64,000 nucleotides of DNA. Origin: Methylobacterium sp. CB376 (lineage in GTDB: Bacteria > Pseudomonadota > Alphaproteobacteria > Rhizobiales > Beijerinckiaceae). Each line of letters begins with the position of its first letter. Within the stretch, counting starts at the first letter, position 1. The stretch lies in NCBI RefSeq assembly GCF_029714205.1, contig NZ_CP121648.1:5281001-5345000 (forward strand), written 5' to 3'. The notes beneath the pieces were generated by a model. It made no database searches. It was not told where the DNA came from and saw nothing but the letters and a program-made list of their open reading frames with translations. This document shows, piece by piece, positions 31,783-40,146 of this stretch. The position numbers and the translations under genes were made by a program.

Positions 31783-33044
31783 GTGCCTATCGCGACGCCA
31801 AGGGACGCCCGCTCGTCGCCGTCACCGGCCTCGGCGTGGTGACCTCGCTCGGCCGGGGGGTGGCGGAGAACTGGGCCGCCCTCACCGCCGGGCGCTCGGG
31901 CATCCACGCCATCACGCGGTTCCCGACCGACGGGCTGCGCACCCGCATCGCCGGCACGGTCGATTTCCTGGCTGCCGAGCCGATGGTGGCGCCGGTCCTG
32001 TCGGAGGCCCTCGCCGCCGCCGCCGCCGAGGAGGCGGTGGCCGAGGCGGGCCTGCCGGGCGATTTCCCGGGGGCGCTCTTCATCGCCGTCCCGCCCGTCG
32101 AGATGGAATGGCCGCAGCGCCAGGCTCTCGCGGCGCAGGCGACGGGCGAGGTCACCTACGCCGACCTGCTGCGGGCGGCGGCCACCCGCCGCTTCGACGA
32201 CTGGCACGACCTCTTCATCTTCGGCACCGTGGCCGACCGCATCGCCGACCGCTTCGGCACCCGGGGCTCGCCGATCTCCCTCTCGACCGCCTGCTCGTCC
32301 GGGGCGACCGCGATCCAGCTCGGCGTCGAGGCGATCCGCCGCGGCGAGATGCGGGCGGCGCTCTGCATCGGCACCGACGGGTCGGTGAACCCGGAATCGC
32401 TGATCCGCTTCTCGCTGCTCTCCGCGCTCTCGACCCAGAACGACCCGCCCGAGGCGGCCGCCAAGCCCTTCGCCAAGAACCGGGACGGCTTCGTGATGGG
32501 CGAGGGCGCCGCCGCCCTGGTGCTGGAGGAGGCCGAGGCCGCCGCCGCCCGCGGGGCGCGCATCCTCGGCTACGTCCTCGGCTGCGGCGAGAAGGGCGAC
32601 GGCTTCCACCGCACCCGCTCCAGCCCCGACGGCGCCCCGATCATCGCGGCGATCCGCGAGGCGATCGCCGATGCCGGGCTGGACCCGGACCGGATCGACA
32701 CCGTGAACGCCCACGGCACCGGCACGCCCGAGAACGACAAGATGGAGGCGCTGGGCTGCCTCGCGGTGATGGGCGAGCGGATGCGCTCGGTCCCGATCTC
32801 CTCGAACAAATCGATGATCGGCCACACGCTGACGGCGGCGGGCGCCGTCGAGGCGGTGGTCTCGCTCCTCACCCTCCGGCACGGCCGCGTGCCGCCGACC
32901 CTGAACTACGCGCTGCCCGACCCGGCGATCCCCCTCGACGTGGTGACGCGGGCCCGCGACCTGCCGGTGCGCACCGTCCTGTCGAACTCCTTCGGCTTCG
33001 GCGGGCAGAATACCTGCCTGGTCTTCGGGGCGGAGCCGGCGTGA
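31779..33044 (+). CDS. fabF1XL: 3-oxoacyl-ACP synthase FabF1XL (active)
   Basis: This 421-residue FabF-type condensing enzyme has the complete triad: Cys172 (SLSTACSSGATAIQ), His312 (VNAHGTGTPEND) and His349 (NKSMIGHTLTAAGAVEA), plus the Lys of the KSM loop. It should extend AcpXL-bound acyl chains with malonyl-ACP. It overlaps fabF2XL by ATGA and the next SDR gene by GTGA, so the three products are made in fixed proportion, which fits a heterodimer with FabF2XL. Confidence 0.95.
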   Translation: MSAYRDAKGRPLVAVTGLGVVTSLGRGVAENWAALTAGRSGIHAITRFPTDGLRTRIAGTVDFLAAEPMVAPVLSEALAAAAAEEAVAEAGLPGDFPGALFIAVPPVEMEWPQRQALAAQATGEVTYADLLRAAATRRFDDWHDLFIFGTVADRIADRFGTRGSPISLSTACSSGATAIQLGVEAIRRGEMRAALCIGTDGSVNPESLIRFSLLSALSTQNDPPEAAAKPFAKNRDGFVMGEGAAALVLEEAEAAAARGARILGYVLGCGEKGDGFHRTRSSPDGAPIIAAIREAIADAGLDPDRIDTVNAHGTGTPENDKMEALGCLAVMGERMRSVPISSNKSMIGHTLTAAGAVEAVVSLLTLRHGRVPPTLNYALPDPAIPLDVVTRARDLPVRTVLSNSFGFGGQNTCLVFGAEPA

Positions 33045-33811
33045 CCGCCTCCCCTGCGCGCGGCGGGCGCGTCCTCGTCACGGGCGGGGCCCGGGGCCTC
33101 GGCGCCGCGATCGTGCGGGCGCTCGCCGCCTCCGGCCACGACGTCGACTTCACCTTCCGCGGCTCGGCCGAGGCCGCGGCGGCGCTGGCGGCGGAGCTCG
33201 CGGCGGCGCATCCGGACCGGGCCGTGCGGGCGCTCCCCCTCGACCTCGCCGACCGGGCGCGCCTCGACGCCTTCGCGGAGGCGGCGGCGGAGACCGGCTA
33301 TCACGGGCTCGTGCACAATGCGGGCCAGTCCTCCGACGCGCTCGCGGCCATGCTCGACCAGGACCGGGCCGAGGCGGCGATGCAGGTGAACTTCTGGTCG
33401 CTCACCCGCCTCGCCAAGGCGCTGGTGCGGCCGATGACCCGGGCGAAGTCCGGCCGCATCGTGGCGATCGGCTCGGTGGCGGCCCTGCGCGGCAACCCGG
33501 GCAACGCCGCCTACGCGGCGAGCAAGGGCGCCCTCATCAGCTACTGCCGCACCCTGGCCCTCGAATGCGCCCGGCGCGGCGTCACCGTGAACGTGGTGGC
33601 GCCGGGCTTCGTCGACACCGCCATGATGGCGCCCTACGCGGCCCACCGCGCCGCCATGGAGAAGCAGATCCCGGCGGGGCGCTTCGCCGCGCCCGAGGAC
33701 GTGGCCGGGCTCGTCGCCTTCCTGATGGGGCCGCAAGCCGCCTACATCACCGGGGCGGTGCTCCCGGTCGATGGCGGGCTCACCGCCATGATGGGCGTGC
33801 ACCGGGGCTGA
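33041..33811 (+). CDS. FabG-like short-chain dehydrogenase/reductase
   Basis: The 256-residue SDR has the NADP-binding TGGARGLG near the N-terminus, VHNAG, a catalytic Ser in IGSVAALRGNPG, and YAASKGAL with the Tyr-x3-Lys pair, then PGFVDTAMM. It fits a 3-oxoacyl-ACP reductase for the AcpXL chain. The GTG start overlaps the fabF1XL stop by four bases. In the rhizobial clusters I know, an SDR is not always listed between fabF1XL and adh2XL, but its coupling here supports membership. Confidence 0.92.
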   Translation: MTASPARGGRVLVTGGARGLGAAIVRALAASGHDVDFTFRGSAEAAAALAAELAAAHPDRAVRALPLDLADRARLDAFAEAAAETGYHGLVHNAGQSSDALAAMLDQDRAEAAMQVNFWSLTRLAKALVRPMTRAKSGRIVAIGSVAALRGNPGNAAYAASKGALISYCRTLALECARRGVTVNVVAPGFVDTAMMAPYAAHRAAMEKQIPAGRFAAPEDVAGLVAFLMGPQAAYITGAVLPVDGGLTAMMGVHRG

Positions 33812-33903
33812 GCGCGCTCTTGAAACCGCCGCATTGTCTGCGCCCAACATCGTCACCGAAGCGGGTTGCGCCGATGACGGCGCGCAATCAGGGACCTCGC
33901 GCG

Positions 33904-34185
33904 ATGCGCCGCATCCGCCTGGCGGCGGCCGCTCTCGTCCTCGCGACCGGAGCGGCCCTCGCCCAATCCGAGACGTTCCGGGTCGACGACGTGCCCCCGG
34001 GCGATTCCCTCAGCATCCGCGAGGCGCCCGACGCCGCCGCGCCGGCGGTCGGCCGTGCCCCCTGGGACGCGCGCCTGCGCGGCTTCGGCTGCACCACCGA
34101 CACGCCGAGCGGGCGCACGTGGTGCCGGGTCAAGTACGGCCGCATCGTCGGCTGGGCCCGGCGCAAGTTCCTGGCGCCGGAGTGA
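33904..34185 (+). CDS. Small secreted SH3-like protein
   Basis: The 93-residue product has a signal peptide (MRRIRLAAAALVLATGAALAQ, residues 1-21) and one bacterial SH3-type domain: LSIREAPDAAAPAVGRAPWDARLRGFGC, then TWCRVKYGRIVGWARRKFLAPE. Two Cys may pair. The ATG at 33904 is chosen because the signal starts there and CAGGGA lies upstream; ATG at 33874 adds ten polar residues. Such proteins bind envelope polymers or regulate hydrolases. It sits between the SDR and adh genes of the lipid A cluster, 92 bases after the SDR, and may be an insertion. Confidence 0.82.
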   Translation: MRRIRLAAAALVLATGAALAQSETFRVDDVPPGDSLSIREAPDAAAPAVGRAPWDARLRGFGCTTDTPSGRTWCRVKYGRIVGWARRKFLAPE

Positions 34186-34340
34186 GGATGGCCTCGCGCG
34201 CCGCGTTGCGGGATCCTGCGGCCGATGGCCATGACGTCTCCCGACACCCCGCGGCGCGGCTCCCCGGCGCCGCCGCGCCGCCCGCACCGGACTCCATCCC
34301 GGGCCCAGCGCCCGGCCTCGCCCCCACCCCGAGCAGAACC

Positions 34341-35363
34341 ATGCAAGCCCTTCAGATCTTCGGCGAACGCGACCTGCGCCTGACGCAGGTCGACGCGCCG
34401 CCCCCGCCCGGCCCGGGCGAGGTCGAGGTGCGGATCCGCGCGGTCGGCCTCAACTTCATCGACGTCTGGGGCTTCCGCGGCATGGCCTTCGCCAAGCGGC
34501 GGCTCCCGCTCACCGTGGGGGCGGAGGCCGCGGGCGAGGTCGCGGCGGTCGGCGAGGGCGTGGCGGGGCTGAGGGCCGGCGACCCGGTCGCCCTCTACGG
34601 CGCCCTCACCTGCGGGCATTGCCGCGCCTGCCGGGAGGGCCGGGACAACCTCTGCGAGGAGGTCGGCGGGGTGATGGGCTTCCACATCGACGGCTTCGCG
34701 CGCGAGCGCGTGGTGATGCCGGCCCGGCTCGTCGTGCCGGTCCCGGCGGGGGTCGGCCTCGTCGAGGCGGCCTGCGCGCCGATCGCCTTCGGCACCGTGC
34801 AGCACATGCTGTTCGACAATGCCCGCCTGGAGCCGGGCGAGTCGATCCTGGTCCATGCGGGCGGCTCGGGCATCGGCACCGCGGCGATCAAGATGGCGAA
34901 GGCGATCGGCTGCACGGTCTTCACCACGGTGGGGGACGACGCCAAGGGCGAGAAGGCCAGGGCGCTGGGGGCCGACCACGTCATCAATTACCGCCGCGAG
35001 CGCTTCGAGGGCGAGGTGCGGCGGCTGACCAGGCGCAAGGGCGTCGACGTGGTCTTCGAGCATGTCGGGGCCGAGACCTGGAACGGCTCGCTGCTCTGCC
35101 TGAAGCGCGGCGGGCGGCTGGTGACCTGCGGCTCGACCTCGGGCGTCTCCGCCACCATGAACCTGATGCAGCTCTTCCAGCAGCAGTACCGGATCACCGG
35201 CTCGTTCGGCTGCCGCCTCGCCAACATCGCGGAGGCGCTGGCCAAGATGGCGGCCGGCCTGACCCCGGTCGTCGACACGGTGCTGCCCCTGGCGCGGTTC
35301 GAGGAGGGGCTCGCCCGGCTCGAATCCCGCCAGGTTTTCGGCAAGATCATCGCCACCCTGTGA
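34341..35363 (+). CDS. Zinc-type alcohol dehydrogenase/quinone reductase family protein (Adh2XL)
   Basis: The 340-residue medium-chain dehydrogenase has the GroES-like N-terminal domain with a structural-zinc loop GALTCGHCRACREGRDNLCEE (four Cys) and a Rossmann domain with HAGGSGIGTAAIKMAKAIG. The catalytic-zinc Cys near residue 38 is not present (GLNFIDVWGFRG), as in enoyl or quinone reductase branches. In the acpXL clusters of rhizobia the gene at this position is adh2XL, an alcohol dehydrogenase/enoyl reductase candidate for the very-long chain. The start follows a 155-base gap. Confidence 0.85.
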   Translation: MQALQIFGERDLRLTQVDAPPPPGPGEVEVRIRAVGLNFIDVWGFRGMAFAKRRLPLTVGAEAAGEVAAVGEGVAGLRAGDPVALYGALTCGHCRACREGRDNLCEEVGGVMGFHIDGFARERVVMPARLVVPVPAGVGLVEAACAPIAFGTVQHMLFDNARLEPGESILVHAGGSGIGTAAIKMAKAIGCTVFTTVGDDAKGEKARALGADHVINYRRERFEGEVRRLTRRKGVDVVFEHVGAETWNGSLLCLKRGGRLVTCGSTSGVSATMNLMQLFQQQYRITGSFGCRLANIAEALAKMAAGLTPVVDTVLPLARFEEGLARLESRQVFGKIIATL

Positions 35364-35464
35364 GGCCCGGGGCGCGTCTTCCGCGCGCCCGACCCGCCCC
35401 TCTCTGAGCCCGTGCGGCGGACAGGCACCGGCCGGTCCCGCCGCCCCGACCTGCGAGTTCCCCC

Positions 35465-36469
35465 GTGCTGCGCCTGAAGTTGAGGCTGTACCGCACCGCC
35501 TCCCGCCTCGCCGAATGGCCGATGATCGCGCTGGTGCGCCTGCTCTTCGGCATCGCGAGCCTGCTCGGGCCGCGGCGGGCGGGCGGCTTCGGGGCCTGGC
35601 TCGGCCGGACGCTCGGGCCGCGCCTGCCCGCGCACCGCACCGCCCTCGACAACCTGCGCCAGGCCTTTCCGGAGCGCAGCGAGGCGGAGATCGCCGCCCT
35701 CGCCCGCGGGGCCTGGGAGAATCTCGGCCGCACCGGCGCCGAGTACGCCCATCTCGGCGAGATCTTCGATTACGACCCGCAGGCCCCGGCTCCCGGCCGG
35801 ATCGAGGTCGAGGGCATCGAGCACTTCTTCGCGCTGCGCGACGACGGCCGGCCGGGCCTGATCTTCTCCGCGCACCTCGGCAACTGGGAATTGCCGGCGA
35901 TCTGCGCGGCGCGCTTCGGCCTGGAGGCGAGCGCGGTCTTCCGCCCGCCCAACAACCCGGCGGCCAAGCGCCTCGTCGCCGAGGTGCGCCGGGCCACGAT
36001 GGGCGGCCTCACCGCGGCGGGCCCGGGCGCCGCCTTCGCCATGCAGGGCGTGGTCGAGCGCGGCGGCCATCTCGGGATGCTGGTCGACCAGCACTTCACC
36101 CGCGGGGTGGTGGTCGAGTTCTTCGGCCGGCCGGTCCTGGTCAACCCGCTCCTGGCCAAGCTCGCGCGCCACTACGAGTGCCCGGTCCACGGCGTGCGGG
36201 TGATCCGCCTCGGCGCGGACCGCTTCCGGCTCGAACTCACCCCGGCCCTCGACCTGCCCCGCGACGCCGCCGGGGCGGTGGACGTCCGCGGCGCCATGCA
36301 GGCGATGACGCGGGTGATCGAGGGATGGGTGCGCGAGCATCCCGACCAGTGGATGTGGATGCACCGGCGCTGGCGGCCCGCGATGCTGCCGCGCACGGAG
36401 CAGCCGGGCGTGTCCTCGGCCCCGGCTCAAGCTAACGTGACTTCCGTCGGGCCGATCACGGGGGCTTGA
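35465..36469 (+). CDS. lpxXL: Lipid A very-long-chain acyltransferase LpxXL
   Basis: The 334-residue product is an HtrB/LpxL-type acyltransferase: N-terminal membrane-associated helix (about 19-36), catalytic HX4E motif with His137 and Glu142 (FSAHLGNWELPAI), FRPPNNPAAKRLVAEVR, LVDQHFTRGVVVEFFGRP and the C-terminal QWMWMHRRWRP. It transfers the AcpXL-bound very-long acyl chain to lipid A at the inner face of the inner membrane and closes the cluster. The start is GTG at 35465. The next gene begins seven bases after its stop. Confidence 0.93.
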   Translation: MLRLKLRLYRTASRLAEWPMIALVRLLFGIASLLGPRRAGGFGAWLGRTLGPRLPAHRTALDNLRQAFPERSEAEIAALARGAWENLGRTGAEYAHLGEIFDYDPQAPAPGRIEVEGIEHFFALRDDGRPGLIFSAHLGNWELPAICAARFGLEASAVFRPPNNPAAKRLVAEVRRATMGGLTAAGPGAAFAMQGVVERGGHLGMLVDQHFTRGVVVEFFGRPVLVNPLLAKLARHYECPVHGVRVIRLGADRFRLELTPALDLPRDAAGAVDVRGAMQAMTRVIEGWVREHPDQWMWMHRRWRPAMLPRTEQPGVSSAPAQANVTSVGPITGA

Positions 36470-36476
36470 TGATCGC

Positions 36477-37217
36477 ATGACGCGCGCGGCGGTTCTCCGA
36501 TGGCTTCTCCCGGCGCTGCTCCTCACCGGGGCGCCGCCGGCCGGCGCGGGCGAGGAGCCGCGGGCGGTGATCGAACTCTTCACCAGCCAGGGCTGCTCGG
36601 CCTGCCCGCCCGCCGACCGCATCATCGGGGACCTGTCGCGGGACCCGAGCGTCATCGCCCTGAGCCTGCCCGTCACCTACTGGGACTATCTCGGCTGGAA
36701 GGACACCCTCGCCCACGCGGCCTTCACGGAGCGCCAGCGCGCCTATGCGGGGGTGCGCGGCGACCGGCAGGTCTACACGCCGCAGGCGGTGATCAACGGC
36801 GCCTCGGCGGTGGTCGGCTCCGACCGCAGCGCCCTCGAGCACACCATCCGCGATCCCGGGACGGCCGTGAGCCTGCCGGTGCCGATCCGCTCCGTGGTCG
36901 AGGACGACCGCATCCGGATCGAGGTCGGGGCGGCGCCGGATGCCGGCCGCACCGCCGAATTGTGGCTGCTGCCGGTGTCCCGCTCGCGGGAGGTCGCCAT
37001 CGCGCGCGGCGAGAACCGCGGCAAGACCGTCACCTACCGCAACGTGGTGCGCGGCATGCACCATGTCGGCCACTGGACCGGCGCGCCCGCCCGCTACGAG
37101 GTGCCGCGCGGCCTGCTCCAGGCCTCGGGCGACGCGGATTCCTACGTGCTGGTGCTGCAGGCCGAGTATGGCGGGCCGGGGCGGATCCTGGGAGCCGCCA
37201 AGGGCCCGGGCCTGTGA
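36477..37217 (+). CDS. Secreted DUF1223 thioredoxin-like protein
   Basis: The 246-residue product has a signal peptide (about 1-24) and a DUF1223 domain: AVIELFTSQGCSACPPADRIIGDLS with a CxxC pair (Cys39-type, GCSAC), LPVTYWDYLGWKDTLAHAAFTERQRAYA, VYTPQAVING and RNVVRGMHHVGHWTG. The fold is thioredoxin-like and likely periplasmic; the role in the family is not established. It starts seven bases after lpxXL and may be transcribed with it. Confidence 0.9.
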   Translation: MTRAAVLRWLLPALLLTGAPPAGAGEEPRAVIELFTSQGCSACPPADRIIGDLSRDPSVIALSLPVTYWDYLGWKDTLAHAAFTERQRAYAGVRGDRQVYTPQAVINGASAVVGSDRSALEHTIRDPGTAVSLPVPIRSVVEDDRIRIEVGAAPDAGRTAELWLLPVSRSREVAIARGENRGKTVTYRNVVRGMHHVGHWTGAPARYEVPRGLLQASGDADSYVLVLQAEYGGPGRILGAAKGPGL

Positions 37218-37405
37218 GCGGGCCGGCCGCGCCGATCGCCGCCCGAGGATCCCGGGCCGGCCCGTCCCTTCCGCCGGCGCATGCGACGTCGCCCGGCTCC
37301 GGTGAGGGCGGCGCGCAGCGCATGACCCGGTCGTTGCCGCGCAATCGTTAGGACCCTACTTATCGGCCTCCGCAACGGTCGCCCGGGCCGTCGCAGCGAG
37401 GTGCC

Positions 37406-37879
37406 ATGCGCCGGATGCTCCTCCAGACCCTGACCCTCGGCCTCGTGCGGGCCGGCCGCGCCTGGCGGCGCGCCGCCGACGAGGTCGTCACCGCCTTCGG
37501 CCTCACCGAGGCCACCGCCCTGCCGCTCCTGATGGTCGGGCGCCTCGGCGGCGAGCCGCGCCAATCGGCCCTGGCCGAGGCGCTCGGCGTCGAGGGACCG
37601 ACGCTCGTGCGCCTGCTCGATCAGGTCGAGGAGGCAGGCCTGGTGACCCGGCGGGAGGACCCGACCGACCGGCGCGCCAAGGTGATCAGCCTCACCGAGG
37701 AGGGCCGGGCCCGGGTCGGCGCGATCGAGGCGGAGTTCGACCGCCTGCGCGGGCGCCTCTTCGCCGAGGTGCCGGACGAGGACCTGCGCGCGACCCTGCG
37801 GGTGCTGAGCGCCCTGCGCGAGGGCGCCGGCGAGCGGCTCGGCCCGGCGATCCTGCCCGCCGCGAGGGCCGCCTCATGA
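37406..37879 (+). CDS. MarR family transcriptional regulator
   Basis: The 157-residue winged-helix protein has ALAEALGVEGPTLVRLLDQVEEAGLVTRREDPTDRRAKVISLTEEG, the MarR DNA-binding region with the DxR wing motif. It is the first gene of an efflux operon and overlaps the FUSC gene by ATGA. MarR proteins at such loci repress the operon and release DNA on binding aromatic acids. The start follows a 188-base gap with no other gene; I see no obvious palindrome there beyond GC-rich noise. Confidence 0.92.
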   Translation: MRRMLLQTLTLGLVRAGRAWRRAADEVVTAFGLTEATALPLLMVGRLGGEPRQSALAEALGVEGPTLVRLLDQVEEAGLVTRREDPTDRRAKVISLTEEGRARVGAIEAEFDRLRGRLFAEVPDEDLRATLRVLSALREGAGERLGPAILPAARAAS

Positions 37880-39915
37880 CCCTGCCCGGCTGGCGCGCGT
37901 GGCTCTTCGCGGGCAAGACCGCGGGCGCCGCCCTGCTCGCGCTCTGGATCGCCCTCTGGGTCGACCTGCCCCGCCCCTACTGGGCGATGGCGACGGTGTT
38001 CATCACCGCCCAGGCGCTGTCGGGGGCGACCCGCTCGAAGGCCCTCTACCGGGTCGGCGGCACCCTGATCGGCGTGGCGGCGGCGGTCGCCCTGGTGCCG
38101 AACCTCGTCGACGCCCCGGAACTCCTCACCGCCGCCCTCGCCCTCTGGACCGCCGGCTGCCTCTACCTGTCGCTCCTCGACCGGACGCCGCGCAGCTACC
38201 TGTTCATGCTCGCCGGCTACACGGCGGCCCTGATCGGCTTCCCGGCGGTGACCGACCCGGGCTCGATCTTCGACACCGCGGTGGCGCGGGCCGAGGAGAT
38301 CACCCTCGGCATCCTCTGCGCCGCCCTGGTGTCGAGCCTCGTTGTCCCGCAATCGGTCGCGCCGGTGGTGGCGCAGCGCATCGCGGCCTGGCTCGGCGAG
38401 GCCGGGCGCTGGACCGCCGAGGTGCTCTCGGGCGCCGCCGAGGACCCGCAGGTGCGCGCCCGGCGCCTGCGCCTCGCGGCCGACGCGGGCGAGATCGACG
38501 TGCTCGCCTCCCACCTCGCCTACGACACCTCGCGGCAGGCCGCCGCCGCCCCCTGGGTGGCGACGCTGCGGGCGCGCATGCTCCTGCTCCTGCCGGTGCT
38601 CTCCTCCCTGGCCGACCGGATCGCGGCCTTGCGGGCCGTCTCGGGCCTGACCGCGGACCTGCGCGACCTGATGGCGGCGCTCGACGCGTGGTCCGAGGCC
38701 GGGGCACCGGCCGAGGGCATGGCCGCGCTGACCGCCCGGATCGAGGCCGCCGAGCGCGGGCTGCCGGCCGATCCCGACTGGACGCTGCTGGTGCGGGCGA
38801 GCCTGCTCGACCGGCTGCGCGAGCTCGTCGCCCTGTCGCGGGATTGCCGCACCCTCGAGGGGCACATCGCGCGCGGCGGCGGCCCGCTCGCCGCGCCCCT
38901 CGCCCACGGGGGCGAGTTCGCGGCCCGCCCGCCCCGCCACCGCGACCACGGCATGGCGCTGCGCTCGGTCCTCGGCCTGCTGGTCTCGGCGGCACTCTGC
39001 GTCGGCCTGTGGATCGCCACGGCGTGGCCGGACGGCGCCACCGCCGCCATGATGGGCTTCGTCCTCTGCTGCCTGTTCGCCGCGCAGGACGACCCCACCC
39101 CCTCGATCCTCGGCTTCGCGCAATGGTCGGCCGTGGGCGCGGTCGCGGCGGGCCTGCTGCTGTTCGGGGTTCTGCCCCGGGTCCACGACTTCGTCATGCT
39201 GACGCTCGCCGTCGGTCCCCCGCTCCTCCTGTGCGGCCTGCTGATGGCGCATCCGCGCACCGCCGCGGCCGGGATCGCCCTCGGGGTCAACGGCAACGCG
39301 CTCCTCGCCATCCAGGACAGGTACGATGCGGAATTCGCCGCCTTCGTGAATTCCAGCGTGGCGCTGATCGCCGGGATCTGGATCGCCGCTCTCGTCACCG
39401 GCCTGACCCGGTCGATCGGCGCCGAGCAGGGAGGGTGGCGCCTGCTGCGGGCGAGCCGCCGGGACCTCGCCCGGGCCGCCGCGCGGCGCGGGCGCGGCGA
39501 CCGGGTCGCCTTCGCGGCCCTGATGCTCGACCGCCTCGGGCTGCTGGTGCCGCGCATCGCCGCCGCGGCGCCGGACAGCGCGCTGCGCCGGGTCGACACC
39601 TTGGCGGAACTGCGCGTCGGGATGGTGCTGGTCTTCCTGCGGCGCGCCCGCCACGGGCTCCCGGCCGACCACGTCGCCGCCCTCGACCGGGTGCTCGACG
39701 GCGTCGCCCGCCACTATCGCGGCGGCCCGGACACGGCCGATCCGATGCTCCTCGTGGAGATCGACGCGGCCCTGCAGCGGATCGGGGCCGATCCCGGGCC
39801 GGAGGGGCGGCGCGACGCCCTGCTCGGCCTCGCGGGCCTGCGGCGCGCCCTGTTCCCCGACGCGGCGCCCTACGGACCACCCCGCCGTCGCCTCTCCCTC
39901 CCGGAGGCCGCCTGA
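37876..39915 (+). CDS. FUSC family aromatic-acid efflux pump subunit (AaeB-like)
   Basis: The 679-residue inner-membrane protein has two blocks of hydrophobic helices (about 12-160 and 360-520), each followed by a cytoplasmic helical region, as in AaeB/FUSC proteins. Landmarks are ALWVDLPRPYWAMATVFITAQALSGATRSKALYRVGGTLIG and the second-half ALRSVLGLLVSAALCVGLWIATAWPDGATAAMMGFVLCCLFA. With the following DUF1656 and HlyD proteins it should export p-hydroxybenzoate-like acids. Its stop overlaps the next start. Confidence 0.93.
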   Translation: MTLPGWRAWLFAGKTAGAALLALWIALWVDLPRPYWAMATVFITAQALSGATRSKALYRVGGTLIGVAAAVALVPNLVDAPELLTAALALWTAGCLYLSLLDRTPRSYLFMLAGYTAALIGFPAVTDPGSIFDTAVARAEEITLGILCAALVSSLVVPQSVAPVVAQRIAAWLGEAGRWTAEVLSGAAEDPQVRARRLRLAADAGEIDVLASHLAYDTSRQAAAAPWVATLRARMLLLLPVLSSLADRIAALRAVSGLTADLRDLMAALDAWSEAGAPAEGMAALTARIEAAERGLPADPDWTLLVRASLLDRLRELVALSRDCRTLEGHIARGGGPLAAPLAHGGEFAARPPRHRDHGMALRSVLGLLVSAALCVGLWIATAWPDGATAAMMGFVLCCLFAAQDDPTPSILGFAQWSAVGAVAAGLLLFGVLPRVHDFVMLTLAVGPPLLLCGLLMAHPRTAAAGIALGVNGNALLAIQDRYDAEFAAFVNSSVALIAGIWIAALVTGLTRSIGAEQGGWRLLRASRRDLARAAARRGRGDRVAFAALMLDRLGLLVPRIAAAAPDSALRRVDTLAELRVGMVLVFLRRARHGLPADHVAALDRVLDGVARHYRGGPDTADPMLLVEIDAALQRIGADPGPEGRRDALLGLAGLRRALFPDAAPYGPPRRRLSLPEAA

Positions 39916-40118
39916 TGCCCGATCTCGACCTCTACGGCGTCTTCCTGCCGGCGCTCCTGGTCCAGGCCGTGATCGCCTTCGCGCTCAGCCTGGTCCTGCG
40001 CCACCTCATCGCCCGGGCCGGGCTCTACCGCCTCGTCTGGCACCGCCCCCTCTTCGACGCCGCCCTCACGGTGACCTGCCTGGGCGCCGTGGTCGCCCTC
40101 GCCCCGCGCTTCGCCTGA
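39915..40118 (+). CDS. DUF1656 small membrane protein (AaeX-like)
   Basis: The 67-residue product has two membrane helices (PDLDLYGVFLPALLVQAVIAFALSLVLRHL and LTVTCLGAVVALAPRFA) and the DUF1656 pattern with RLVWHRPLFDAAL between them. It always accompanies FUSC/HlyD pumps. The ATG shares one base with the stop of the FUSC gene. A 10-bp unit repeated three times follows its stop. Confidence 0.93.
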   Translation: MPDLDLYGVFLPALLVQAVIAFALSLVLRHLIARAGLYRLVWHRPLFDAALTVTCLGAVVALAPRFA

Positions 40119-40146
40119 GTCCCGCCGAGTCCCGCCGAGTCCCGCC
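40117..40146. repeat. 10-bp unit in three perfect tandem copies at the DUF1656 stop codon
   Basis: GAGTCCCGCC repeats at 40117, 40127 and 40137 and fills the whole space between the TGA (40116-40118) and the ATG of the HlyD gene (40147). Confidence 0.92.
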
